From JANXQE01 sp035294005 (GTDB lineage: Bacteria; Verrucomicrobiota; Verrucomicrobiia; Limisphaerales; UBA8199), in the NCBI GenBank assembly GCA_035294005.1, contig DATGLT010000242.1, positions 1 through 64,000 of the forward strand: 64,000 nucleotides of DNA. The letters run 5' to 3'. Below the pieces are notes generated by a model. That model did not search any database. It had not been told where the DNA came from and saw only the letters and a list, made by a program, of their open reading frames with translations. The stretch's first letter is position 1, and each line of letters opens with the position of its first letter. Of the stretch, positions 53,440 to 62,204 are shown piece after piece. The translations under genes were made by a program, and so were the position numbers.

Positions 53440-53933
53440 GACTCTGGATCGCCCAGGGCTTCGGCATCGGCCGGGTCCCATTTGCGCCCGGCACATTTGG
53501 CTCTATTCTCGGTTTGGGCTGGTTCGCCGTCCTCCTGCTCACAGGCAAGCTTTGGCTGTATTTCCTGGGGACCGCCGTTGGCCTCGGACTCTCCGTGTGG
53601 CTGTGCGGTTATGGGGAGGTTGTCCTCGGGCAAAAAGATCCCGGTTCAGTGGTGTTCGATGAAATCGCCGCAATTCCAATCTGTTTCCTCTCGTGGGTGA
53701 GCTTCTACTCATGGAAGACGGGCACTTTTCCGGCCATGCAAGTGTTCTTCAAAGCGCATTGGCTAAGCACAATCGGGGTGTTTGCCTGCTTCCGCCTTTT
53801 GGATGTCTGGAAACCCTGGCCAGTGAGGCAGAGCCAGGTTTTGCCTGGCGGCTGGGGCATTACCGTGGATGATTTTTTGGCCGGCATCTATGTTGCAGTG
53901 ATCGTGCTGGTGATCGTGTCCTGGACGCTTTAG
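53436..53933 (+). CDS. pgpA: Phosphatidylglycerophosphatase A
   Basis: 165 residues from GTG 53436. PgpA features are GIGRVPFAPGTFGSILG, VFDEIAAIP and LPGGWGITVDDFLAGIYVAV at the C-terminus, with about four helices. It dephosphorylates phosphatidylglycerol phosphate. The start overlaps the pgsA stop; a longer frame upstream into pgsA is not needed. Confidence 0.92.
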   Translation: MRLWIAQGFGIGRVPFAPGTFGSILGLGWFAVLLLTGKLWLYFLGTAVGLGLSVWLCGYGEVVLGQKDPGSVVFDEIAAIPICFLSWVSFYSWKTGTFPAMQVFFKAHWLSTIGVFACFRLLDVWKPWPVRQSQVLPGGWGITVDDFLAGIYVAVIVLVIVSWTL

Positions 53934-53948
53934 CAACCGGCACCCACC

Positions 53949-54839
53949 GTGAGAGCTTGTGTGATTTTCAATCCAGCCGCTAAAGGCGAGAAAGCGCGGC
54001 GCTTCAGGAAACACCTGGAAGAAGTTGGCAGGGGGGCGATCCTCAAGCTGACGACCGGACCGGGTGATGCGCGCCGGCTTGGCTGTGAGGCTGTCCAGGA
54101 AGGGTTCGACACGGTCATCGCCGCGGGGGGTGATGGGACGGTTAACGAGGTTCTGAATGGCGTGGGTGACGCGCCGAAGGGATTTGAGACCGCCAGACTG
54201 GGGGTTTTGCCGTTGGGAACGGTAAATGTGTTTGCGCGGGAGTTGGGCATTCCTTTGAACCCGGTCCGGGCCTGGGCATGTATTCAGAAAGGCAAAGAGA
54301 TTCACGTTGACCTTCCACAGGTTCATTATCACGCGCAGGGAAAGGAACAGCTTAAGTACTTCGCACAACTGGCCGGTGCCGGACTGGATGCCCGCGCTGT
54401 GGAACTGGTCGCGTGGGAACTGAAAAAGAGGGTCGGGCCCCTGGCATACGTGATGGCAGGGTTGCAGGCCCTGATGGACTCACCCGCGCAAATCACGGCC
54501 ACCGGGGGCTCACATAAATCGAGCGGGGGCCTGGTCCTGATCGGCAATGGCCGGCTTTATGGCGGGACTTTCCGAATCTTCCCCGCAGCAGACTTGCGGG
54601 ATGGCATGTTGGATGTTTGCGTTTTCCCAAAGGTAAACTGGTTTACCCTGGCGCGATGTGGGCCGCAGTTGCTTTTGCGCGGCACTCTTCCATCGTCGGC
54701 GGTCGAGGTCTTCCAGGCATCCAGAATCGAATTAACCGCAAAGACCCGCACCCCAGCCGAGGTGGATGGCGAACTCCTTGGAGATCTACCCGCCACGTTC
54801 TCGCTTGCAAAATCAAAGCTCCGGGTGATCGCACCGTAA
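53949..54839 (+). CDS. Diacylglycerol/lipid kinase family protein
   Basis: 296 residues. DAGK catalytic motifs: VIFNPAAKGEKARRF, AAGGDGTVNEVLNG, LGVLPLGTVNVFARELGI and VDGELLGDLP near the end. It phosphorylates a diacylglycerol- or sphingoid-like lipid in the cytoplasm. GTG start 15 bases after pgpA, so it is the third gene of a phospholipid operon. Confidence 0.9.
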   Translation: MRACVIFNPAAKGEKARRFRKHLEEVGRGAILKLTTGPGDARRLGCEAVQEGFDTVIAAGGDGTVNEVLNGVGDAPKGFETARLGVLPLGTVNVFARELGIPLNPVRAWACIQKGKEIHVDLPQVHYHAQGKEQLKYFAQLAGAGLDARAVELVAWELKKRVGPLAYVMAGLQALMDSPAQITATGGSHKSSGGLVLIGNGRLYGGTFRIFPAADLRDGMLDVCVFPKVNWFTLARCGPQLLLRGTLPSSAVEVFQASRIELTAKTRTPAEVDGELLGDLPATFSLAKSKLRVIAP

Positions 54840-54937
54840 ACAAGACCACCGCCGCCCATAACGATTGCTTTAGCCAGTTGCGCAATAGAGCGCAATGCGT
54901 CACATTTCCTCTACTTCATTTAAACCAGCAACGAACT

Positions 54938-55975
54938 ATGAAACGACGCTCATTCCTGAAAACGGTTGGCAGCGCTGCCGGCGCGGCGGCGTTGGGAGTC
55001 CCCAGAGTATTTGGAGCAGAATCGACTAAGAATGGGAGTGCCCCCCTCCCTCGAAGGATTCTCGGGCGAACTGGTGCCAGTCTCTCAATCGTCGGGTTTC
55101 CAGGGCTATCACTTACGAAATGCGGACAGCAGGAGGGTACTGAGGCGCTGCATCGCGCTTTCGACCGCGGAGTGAACTATTTTGACGTCGCTCCCAATTA
55201 TGGAAATGGCGATGCAGAGATAAAAATGGGTGTAGGATTGCAGGGGTTGGACCGGAGCAAGTATTTCCTGGCGTGCAAAACGCACAAGCGAGACCAGGCA
55301 AGCGCCCAGATGGAATTAGACCGGTCGCTGTACCGCCTCAAGACCGATCACTTTGACTTGTACCAACTCCATCACCTCGTTACGCCGGCGGAGGTAAAGC
55401 AAGCACTTGGGCCAGGAGGCGCCATGGATGCGATTCTCAAGGCGAAAGACCAGGGTAAGATCAAGCACATCGGCTTTTCAGCTCATACAACCAAGGGGGC
55501 GCTCGAGGCAATGAGGACGTTTCAGTTCGATTCGATCATGTTTCCCATTAATTTTGTCGAATTCTACACGCGCGGCTTCGGCAAAGAAGTTATGGCACTA
55601 GCGAATGAACAGGGAGCGGGGCTGATCTCGATTAAGCCAATTTCTTGGGGCACATGGCCGAAGGAAGGCAAGAAAAACCGTGAATGGTGGTACCGTTCCG
55701 TGGAGGAACCAAAACAAATCGATCTCGCAGTGCGTTTCGCGCTGTCCCATAAAGGCGTAACGGCGGCCATCCCAACCTCGTTCATCGATCTCTTTGAAAA
55801 AACGGTCGAGGCGGCAGCCTCTTTCCGGCCCCTGGATGATCAAGGTGCCGAGGAACTCAAACAAATGGCCGCCAACAGGGAATCAATTTTCCTGAATGAG
55901 GAAAAGCAGGTTGCAATGAACCATCCTCATTCAAACCCGGAATACTCATCCGGACGAAACTTAATGGCGGGATAA
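54938..55975 (+). CDS. Tat-exported aldo/keto reductase
   Basis: 345 residues. N-terminal twin-arginine signal (KRRSFLKTVGSAAGAAALG) then an aldo/keto reductase domain beginning LPRRILGRTGASLSIVGF, with NYFDVAPNYGNGD, catalytic Lys in ACKTHKRD, and HIGFSAH. It probably works in the periplasm with an unknown carbonyl substrate. Such Tat-secreted AKRs are common in Planctomycetota and Verrucomicrobiota. ATG 54938 is chosen because the Tat signal starts there. Confidence 0.9.
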   Translation: MKRRSFLKTVGSAAGAAALGVPRVFGAESTKNGSAPLPRRILGRTGASLSIVGFPGLSLTKCGQQEGTEALHRAFDRGVNYFDVAPNYGNGDAEIKMGVGLQGLDRSKYFLACKTHKRDQASAQMELDRSLYRLKTDHFDLYQLHHLVTPAEVKQALGPGGAMDAILKAKDQGKIKHIGFSAHTTKGALEAMRTFQFDSIMFPINFVEFYTRGFGKEVMALANEQGAGLISIKPISWGTWPKEGKKNREWWYRSVEEPKQIDLAVRFALSHKGVTAAIPTSFIDLFEKTVEAAASFRPLDDQGAEELKQMAANRESIFLNEEKQVAMNHPHSNPEYSSGRNLMAG

Positions 55976-56083
55976 TGTCCCGCTTTGGGCCGGGCAATCG
56001 AAAGCGATGCAACCGACCAAACCATACTCGGACCCTGTGGCCATTTTTTATGGAACCTCAGTGTCGCCGGCATCAAAGAACCA

Positions 56084-57277
56084 ATGACCCTATCTGAAAA
56101 TCAGCTGTTTGAGAGATCCATTGAGTTTGCATCTTCGATATTCATTACGGCCGCAGCCCTCGTTTCAAGCGTGTCGTTCGGCGCTGAGCCAGCCGCGTCT
56201 TCCACCACGTACCGAGTCTACTTTGGCACTTACACCGGCCAAAAAAGCAAAGGCATTTACGTCGCGGAGTTTGACTCTTCCAGCGGAGCGCTTAGTGTGC
56301 CCGAACTCGCGGCTGAAACTCAAAATCCAACTTTCCTCGCCGTCGATCCGGAAGCCAATAACTTATATGCAGTCAATGAAGTCGCGGGTTTTGGCGACGG
56401 GAAATCCGGCGGCGTAAGCTGCTTTCACTTGGATCAAAGCACCGGAAAGCTGGCCTTCGTCAACGAGGAGCGTTCCGGCGGCGCCGGACCCTGCCACCTT
56501 GCAGTAGATCCGAAGAGCCGGTGCGTTCTGGTCGCAAACTACGGCAGCGGGAGTGTGGCCGTTCTGCCAATCGAACCTGGTGGCCGGCTCCGGCCCCCAT
56601 GCACTTCGATTCAACACCACGGCTCTAGCGTCAATCCTCACCGGCAAGAAGGGCCACATGCCCACTTTATCACGTGGGATCCCGCCAACCGATTTGTCCT
56701 GACGTGCGATTTGGGTCTGGATAAAGTCCTTTTCTACAGGCTCACACCAGATCTTTCCTTGATGCCCGATGACCCGCCCGCATTTGCTTCACGACCTGGC
56801 TCTGGCCCAAGGCACGTCGCATTTCACCCGAACGGAAGGTTCGCCTTCATCATCAATGAAATGGCCTCCACGGTGACCGCTTGCGAGTACCAGTCGGAGA
56901 AAGGAGAATTCAAAGAAATTCAGACCATCAGCACACTCCCTGAACAATTCAAGGGCGAGAACACTTGTGCCGAGATAACGGTGCATCCCTCCGGCCGCTG
57001 GGTCTATGGTTCGAACCGGGGCGCAGACAACATCGCGGTGTTCGAATGCGACTCAATTTCAGGCCGACTGCGAACCGTCCAGCACCAGGGCACAAATGGC
57101 AAAACGCCGCGACATTTCACGTTGGATCCCACCTCAAAGTGGCTGTTGGCGGAAAATCAGGACTCCAACAACGTCGTCGTGTTTCGAGTAGATCCCGAAA
57201 CGGGAAGGCTAGCCGCCACGGGGCGAGCGATCGAACTTGGGAGTCCGGTTTGCGCAGTGTTTGTTAAAAAGCGTTAG
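56084..57277 (+). CDS. Exported lactonase family beta-propeller (6-phosphogluconolactonase-like)
   Basis: 397 residues with a hydrophobic leader (SSIFITAAALVSSVSFGAEP). YbhE-type seven-bladed propeller motifs follow: YFGTYTGQKSKGIYVAEFD, RSGGAGPCHLAVDP, PSGRWVYGSNRGADNIAVF, DPTSKWLLAENQDSNNVVVF. The leader suggests periplasmic export, so its sugar lactone substrate may not be 6-phosphogluconolactone. It follows the aldo/keto reductase by about 100 bases. Confidence 0.87.
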   Translation: MTLSENQLFERSIEFASSIFITAAALVSSVSFGAEPAASSTTYRVYFGTYTGQKSKGIYVAEFDSSSGALSVPELAAETQNPTFLAVDPEANNLYAVNEVAGFGDGKSGGVSCFHLDQSTGKLAFVNEERSGGAGPCHLAVDPKSRCVLVANYGSGSVAVLPIEPGGRLRPPCTSIQHHGSSVNPHRQEGPHAHFITWDPANRFVLTCDLGLDKVLFYRLTPDLSLMPDDPPAFASRPGSGPRHVAFHPNGRFAFIINEMASTVTACEYQSEKGEFKEIQTISTLPEQFKGENTCAEITVHPSGRWVYGSNRGADNIAVFECDSISGRLRTVQHQGTNGKTPRHFTLDPTSKWLLAENQDSNNVVVFRVDPETGRLAATGRAIELGSPVCAVFVKKR

Positions 57278-58038
57278 TTCTTTTTAAGCAAACCGCCCAG
57301 TCCCTTCGTCACCTTTCCCGCGGCATCGGCAGCAGTATTGCCAAGGTCTTTGGTCAACCCCGTAGCGTTCTTTCCCAGATCCGCTATTGCGCCGGCGGCG
57401 ACCTGCGCCGCCTGCTTTTCGATTTGGTTCAGGACGACCTTTGTCAATTCGGCCACAGTTATACCATCAGGCCCCTGGCCAAGACCCGTAAGGTGAATCT
57501 CCGGCAGTGCTACGGTGGCGGACTGGCCACCAAGCGCCGTGACGCTCACATGAATCTTTCCACCCGAAATGAGGAAGTCGTCAACCTGCAGCTTCCGGCT
57601 GGCGTTATTCTCTTGTTTGGAACCGGAACTCGAGGAGCCACTAAACGATTCTACATTTGCAAGGATCTTGCTCAGGTTGTTCCCCTTAAAATCCGTCTCA
57701 AATGTGATCTCTGGCGCTTGAACGTTTATCGAACGAATAATGACCTTGCTGGAGAATACAGAACCGGGCGCGATGGCAAGGCTGGCAGTTCCGACCTGTA
57801 TCGCTGAAGGGCTTTTGAATCCGCTGGGGTTGCCCACGAATAGGCCTTTGAGTTTTCCGGAGCCCGACAGAAGGGAGAGGCTGGCAGAATCCAGTTTAAC
57901 TTCCACTTTGGTCAGCAGAGGGCCAACTGTGTCAACACCTCGTTTCACCAGGTTGTCCATAAACAACGCGATGCAAACAGCCGCGAGAATCAACAGCGCC
58001 AAAGCTGCGATTGTTAACCGGACGAGGAGCTTTTTCAT
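57274..58038 (-). CDS. AsmA-like / DUF748-type periplasmic protein
   Basis: 254 residues. N-terminal helix (VRLTIAALALLILAAVCIAL), then a beta-rich domain with GKLKGLFVGNPSGFKSPSA and VFSSKVIIRSINVQAPEITF, as in AsmA-like/DUF748 lipid-transfer-related proteins, and an Ala/Gly/Lys-rich tail (GNTAADAAGKVTKGLGGLLKK). The stop overlaps the lactonase stop region by 4 bases (convergent). Role in lipid trafficking is inferred. Confidence 0.65.
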   Translation of the reverse strand: MKKLLVRLTIAALALLILAAVCIALFMDNLVKRGVDTVGPLLTKVEVKLDSASLSLLSGSGKLKGLFVGNPSGFKSPSAIQVGTASLAIAPGSVFSSKVIIRSINVQAPEITFETDFKGNNLSKILANVESFSGSSSSGSKQENNASRKLQVDDFLISGGKIHVSVTALGGQSATVALPEIHLTGLGQGPDGITVAELTKVVLNQIEKQAAQVAAGAIADLGKNATGLTKDLGNTAADAAGKVTKGLGGLLKKN

Positions 58039-58089
58039 AGTTTTGTCGCGAACGGGTTGCTCTTTAAGTGCACTGATTTTCCATGGGAG

Positions 58090-58497
58090 TCAACTTGAGA
58101 GAATCTCCTTTACAACTTCAATAAGGTCGCTGGCCTGATACGGTTTGGCTAAAAATCGGTCTGGTCTGACAATGGCGCCGTCGAAAATGTCGCTTCCCAC
58201 TGTCCCGCTGATCAACAGGATTCGCTGAGCGGGCTCGATTTGACGGCATCGTTCTATCAATTCCATGCCATTAATCGGTGGCATGGCATAGTCGGTAATG
58301 ACGAGGTCCGGACGCGGCTGCGCTCGTTCAAATGAGTCCAGGGCCGCCAGGGGATCACGGAATACACAGACGCCGTAGCCGGCGGACTCAAGGATGACGC
58401 TCGCCAGGTCCAAAAGCATCGGTTCATCGTCCACCACATAAACCAACGGTGGGACGACGGTGTCGGGTTGGGCGCGGGTGGGGTGGGGGTTGGGCAT
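58090..58497 (-). CDS. Stand-alone response regulator (receiver only)
   Basis: 135 residues: acidic pair in VVDDEPMLLDLASVIL, phospho-acceptor Asp in LVITDYAMPPINGMEL, Lys in FLAKPYQASDL. The Pro-rich N-terminus MPNPHPTRAQPDT is encoded by a run of C on the coding strand, which creates a G-quadruplex motif on the other strand. No kinase is adjacent. The output is probably by protein contact. Confidence 0.87.
   Translation of the reverse strand: MPNPHPTRAQPDTVVPPLVYVVDDEPMLLDLASVILESAGYGVCVFRDPLAALDSFERAQPRPDLVITDYAMPPINGMELIERCRQIEPAQRILLISGTVGSDIFDGAIVRPDRFLAKPYQASDLIEVVKEILSS
58476..58494 (+). repeat. G-quadruplex-forming motif at a start codon
   Basis: On the plus strand four G runs are separated by loops of 1, 1 and 2 bases: GGG (58476-58478), GGGG (58480-58483), GGGGG (58485-58489), GGG (58492-58494). 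Very short loops predict a stable parallel G4 in DNA. It lies within codons 2-8 of the receiver gene on its template strand, directly after the start codon. Confidence 0.75.
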
Positions 58498-58683
58498 GGA
58501 AGAACAGACTTTGCTTCAATAAACACTCAGAGAGGCGGAGTCGCAAGTTGGCAGTGCGTTGTTGGCGCGCCTCGATTTCAAGTGCAACGGGCGATTCCAC
58601 CTTGAAATTGGGGGGTTCGCCCGTATTCTTGGTTTAGAACTCGAGACAGGGCCAATTCGTTGGCCGGGGCACGTTGAAGTAAG

Positions 58684-59421
58684 ATGCTCATGTTCCAGAA
58701 GATGCAAACAAATCGCCGAGCGTGGCAAAGTTTTGACGAGATGCGGACTGCCGCAGAGGAAGGAGACGCGGCGGCTCAATGTTATCTGGGAATCTGCTAC
58801 CAAACGGGACAGGGAGTGCAGCAGGATTATCAAGAGGCGGTGAAATGGTTTCGGCGAGCGGCTGACCAGGACGATTCTTCAGCGCAATGTTATCTCGGGT
58901 TCTGTTATCAAACGGGGACTGGCGTGCCGCAGGAATTTGGTCAGGCTGCGAAATGGTTTCGAGAAGCGGCAGAGTTGGGGGATCCAGCAGCGCAGTTCAA
59001 CCTTGGGGTTCTTTATGAGACCGGCCAGGGTGTCGCTCAAAACTACACCGAAGCGGTAAAATGGTATCACGCCGCGGCCGAGCAGGGTGAACCGCAGGCC
59101 CAATTCAATTTGGGAGTCTTTTACGAGACGGGGCAAGTGGTGCCGCAAAATTTCGAGGAAGCCGCCCGGTGGTATCGGCTGGCCGCAGAACAGGAGTGCG
59201 CCCCGGCCCAATGCAATCTGGGACTTTGTTACGAGACCGGCCGCGGGGTGGAAAAAAACGTCCGGGAAGCGGTTCGGTGGTTTTGCCGGGCGGCGCGGGC
59301 GGGCGACAAGACGGCGCAGCACAACCTCGGGGTGTACTACGCCACGCTGGAGGCGGCAGAAAAAGCAACAGCGCAAACGGATGCCGAAGAAGGGGCCGCG
59401 GCGACACCCGTCGAATCGTAG
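58684..59421 (+). CDS. Sel1-like repeat protein
   Basis: 245 residues made of about six Sel1/TPR-like repeats of 36 residues, each with the pattern AQ.YLG.CYQTG.GV followed by EAVKWFRRAAD (for example about residues 32-67, 68-103 and 104-139). No signal peptide. It is likely a scaffold for protein interactions. The tail (ATAQTDAEEGAAATPVES) is low complexity. Confidence 0.85.
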   Translation: MLMFQKMQTNRRAWQSFDEMRTAAEEGDAAAQCYLGICYQTGQGVQQDYQEAVKWFRRAADQDDSSAQCYLGFCYQTGTGVPQEFGQAAKWFREAAELGDPAAQFNLGVLYETGQGVAQNYTEAVKWYHAAAEQGEPQAQFNLGVFYETGQVVPQNFEEAARWYRLAAEQECAPAQCNLGLCYETGRGVEKNVREAVRWFCRAARAGDKTAQHNLGVYYATLEAAEKATAQTDAEEGAAATPVES

Positions 59422-59538
59422 CCGTTTAGGTTCGGGCGGCGCCGCTCTTTCTCTTTCAAGTGGGTTCACTTCGGTTCGTTGGGAACCCGATTTGCCCATT
59501 GACTCGGGGAGAGTGTTTGGTGAACGTAGCGCTCCATT

Positions 59539-61095
59539 ATGGAGCAGCGTGTGCGCAGAGCATTACTTTCGGTATCGGACAAATCGGGTTTGATAACGCT
59601 GGCCGGGCGCCTGGTGTCAGCCGGGGTGGAACTTATCTCGACGGGAGGAACCGCGCGGGCCCTGAGAGAATCGAATATCAAGGTGACGGAGTTGAGCGCC
59701 TACACAGGGTTTCCGGAGATGCTGGACGGGCGTGTAAAGACTCTGCATCCGAAGGTTCACGGCGGGCTTCTGTTTATTCGTGGGAATTCCGAGCATGAAG
59801 CGGCGATCCGAGCCCATGGGATTGAACCGATCGACCTGGTTGTGGTTAACCTTTATCCTTTTGAGCAGACCGTGGCGCGGCCGGGGGTAACGCTGCCTGA
59901 GGCGATCGAAAATATTGATATCGGCGGCCCCTCGATGTTGCGAAGCGCGGCCAAGAACCATGAGAGCGTAACGGTCGTGGTCGACCCGGCTGATTATGCA
60001 GAGGTTGCGGATCAGATTGCAGCCACAGGACGGACAACGCTGGAATTGCGGCAACGTTTGGCCGCGAAGGTGTTTTCCCGGACAGCGGCCTACGACGCGG
60101 CAATAGCGGCCCACTTAGGGCGTTCGTTTTCGCCGGCCGGCGCGACGGTTCCGCCAGCGGCGCTGGCCTTGCAAGCGCCTGCGGTTCAAACTTTGCGGTA
60201 TGGTGAAAACCCTCATCAATCGGCAGCGCTCTACGGCAAATTCAAGGAATACTTTCAGCAACTCCACGGGAAGGAGCTTTCCTACAACAACATTCTGGAT
60301 TTGACCGCCGCAACAAGGCTGATTCAGGAGTTTGCCGGCGACGCGCCTTCCCTGGCGATTCTCAAGCACATGAACCCCTGCGGGGTCGGGCAGGGTGCCG
60401 AACTGCTGGAGGCGTGGAACAAGGCGTTTGCCACCGACCGCCAGGCGCCGTTCGGGGGAATCATCGCAGTTAACCAGGAACTGGACGAAAAGGTTGCGGG
60501 CGCAATCTCGGAAATTTTCAGCGAGGTTATCGTAGCTCCTTCATTCTCGGGGCCCGCGATGGATCTGCTGTCAAAGAAGAAGAACCTTCGACTCCTCCGA
60601 ATCTTGAAGTCGGCGAAAGGAGTCGACTCGTGGGAAATCCGGGCGGTTGGGGCCGAATCTTACCTGGCCCAGCAGTGGGACAATGAAGGGACGAGTTTGC
60701 AGAATTGGAAGACTGTGACGAAACGGCAGCCGTCCGAGGTGGAACGGGCCGCAATGACATTTGGATGGCGGGTGGTGAAGCACGTTAAATCCAACGCGAT
60801 TGTTTTTACGGGGCCGGATCGGACCCTCGGCATAGGTGCGGGCCAAATGAGCCGGATCGACTCAAGCCGGATTGCGGTATGGAAGGCGGGCGAGGCGGGA
60901 CTTTCCCTGAAGAACAGCGTGGTGTGTAGCGACGCGTTCTTTCCGTTTGCAGACGGATTGGTGGCGGCCGCGGAAGCCGGCGCCACGGCGGTCATACAGC
61001 CCGGCGGATCGATGAGGGACGCCGAGGTCATTGCGGCGGCGGACCAGAGGGGGATGGCAATGATCTTTACCAGCGAGCGACATTTCCGGCATTAG
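59539..61095 (+). CDS. purH: Bifunctional AICAR transformylase/IMP cyclohydrolase
   Basis: 518 residues. The N-terminal IMP cyclohydrolase domain begins ALLSVSDKSGLITLAGRL and has TLHPKVHGGLLF; the C-terminal AICAR transformylase has the KH pair in LAILKHMNPCGVGQG and SLKNSVVCSDAFFPFADGL. It performs the last two steps of de novo purine synthesis. It is monocistronic, 117 bases after the Sel1 gene. No purine riboswitch was seen upstream. Confidence 0.96.
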   Translation: MEQRVRRALLSVSDKSGLITLAGRLVSAGVELISTGGTARALRESNIKVTELSAYTGFPEMLDGRVKTLHPKVHGGLLFIRGNSEHEAAIRAHGIEPIDLVVVNLYPFEQTVARPGVTLPEAIENIDIGGPSMLRSAAKNHESVTVVVDPADYAEVADQIAATGRTTLELRQRLAAKVFSRTAAYDAAIAAHLGRSFSPAGATVPPAALALQAPAVQTLRYGENPHQSAALYGKFKEYFQQLHGKELSYNNILDLTAATRLIQEFAGDAPSLAILKHMNPCGVGQGAELLEAWNKAFATDRQAPFGGIIAVNQELDEKVAGAISEIFSEVIVAPSFSGPAMDLLSKKKNLRLLRILKSAKGVDSWEIRAVGAESYLAQQWDNEGTSLQNWKTVTKRQPSEVERAAMTFGWRVVKHVKSNAIVFTGPDRTLGIGAGQMSRIDSSRIAVWKAGEAGLSLKNSVVCSDAFFPFADGLVAAAEAGATAVIQPGGSMRDAEVIAAADQRGMAMIFTSERHFRH

Positions 61096-61111
61096 CCCGC
61101 GGTCCAGAGGG

Positions 61112-61498
61112 TTACCTGACAAGCCAATAGAGGACAGCCAATTGGGCCAGGAACACTGCGGTAATAATGCCCCAGCACATGGCCTCGCCAAAACGTAACC
61201 GGCTCTGGCGCACCTCGCCGATCCAAAACTGGAGCCGGACAACTCCCAGTTCAAGGATGTCCCCGTTGCGCAACCGAGTTCCGTCGCTGGGCTGGCCGTT
61301 TACTCTCACTAAAGCGTTAGGATGAATTCGCAGGCTAAATCCTTCCCGATCCAACTCCAGGTCAAGGTGTTGCTCCCAAACACCTTCCTCCTCCAGCCTG
61401 AGGTCAGAGGAGGCGGCGCGACCGAGCCGTACAGGAAAACGGCGGGCAACCCAGGAGGTGCCCGCCATTTTGCCAGAAAGGATACGGAATTGAACCAC
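61112..61498 (-). CDS. FHA-domain protein with a C-terminal membrane helix
   Basis: 128 residues. An FHA domain (RFPVRLGRAASSDLRLEEEGV; LVRVNGQPSDGTRLRNGDILELG) occupies residues about 15-100 and a single helix (WGIITAVFLAQLAVLYWLV) ends the protein. FHA domains bind phosphothreonine peptides. The GTG overlaps the stop of the Wza-like gene (TAGTG), so it is tied to the exopolysaccharide operon. Its partner is unknown. Confidence 0.82.
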   Translation of the reverse strand: MVQFRILSGKMAGTSWVARRFPVRLGRAASSDLRLEEEGVWEQHLDLELDREGFSLRIHPNALVRVNGQPSDGTRLRNGDILELGVVRLQFWIGEVRQSRLRFGEAMCWGIITAVFLAQLAVLYWLVR

Positions 61499-62187
61499 TA
61501 CCAGAGGGGGCCGCGGCGCGGAACGAAGATGTCATCCCCAGGTAAAACCTCCAGGTCGAGATTCGGGTTCCTGATGGCCTTTTTGCAGTTGATCTTAATC
61601 TTCTGACCATTCGCGCGGGTGAGAATAACTGCTGTTTTTCGGGCAAAGTCGGTGAAATCGTTGGCGGAAGCAATGGCTTTCAGCACCGTGATGCGGGAAA
61701 TATAGATTTGACGATTTGGCATCTTGACTTCGCCGCGCACATAGAAGAATTGGGTTTGCGTCTTCGGACTGATACTTACGGTCATTTTGACGTAATACCG
61801 CGGGACGTACCAGTCATGGATTTCTCTCTCGAGTTGACCGCGAGTCTTGCCGGCGGCGACGAAAGTTTTTCCTTCGAGCAAAGTAATCGTGCCATCTTCC
61901 TTTATCCGCTCGTCGCGCTGCGGGATTGTGACCGCCATATCCGAGAAGTCCACGGTTACGGTGTCGCCGACGTGAAGAGTGTCGAGGGTGTCGATGGCTG
62001 CGCCGCCACCCGAACCGCTTCCACCGGAAGCAGCGCCAACCGATGCCAATTGGGTTCCGTTGGGGTCAGGCGTGCCGACGGATTGACTGTCATTCATCCC
62101 GGTCTTGCACCCCGTTTGCAACCACGCTGCGAATAGTACGCTAACAACGACTCCCCAACGCCCGCATAATCTGCTGACTTTACTCAT
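61498..62187 (-). CDS. Polysaccharide export lipoprotein (Wza-like, SLBB type)
   Basis: 229 residues with a lipobox (FAAWLQTGC) and the polysaccharide export motifs LHVGDTVTVDFSD, GTITLLEGKTFVAAGKT and VLPGDDIFVPRRG. It forms the outer-membrane channel for exopolysaccharide. A GTG at 62202 would add 5 residues; ATG 62187 has AGG nearby and is preferred. Genes on both sides are coupled to it. Confidence 0.9.
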   Translation of the reverse strand: MSKVSRLCGRWGVVVSVLFAAWLQTGCKTGMNDSQSVGTPDPNGTQLASVGAASGGSGSGGGAAIDTLDTLHVGDTVTVDFSDMAVTIPQRDERIKEDGTITLLEGKTFVAAGKTRGQLEREIHDWYVPRYYVKMTVSISPKTQTQFFYVRGEVKMPNRQIYISRITVLKAIASANDFTDFARKTAVILTRANGQKIKINCKKAIRNPNLDLEVLPGDDIFVPRRGPLW

Positions 62188-62204
62188 TTTCTTGCCTATC
62201 ACTG

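Noticed and set aside
59436..59445. GC palindrome GCGGCGCCGC followed by a T-rich stretch after the Sel1 gene
   Set aside because: The palindrome leaves only a 3-bp stem if a normal loop is allowed, so it is weak as a terminator.
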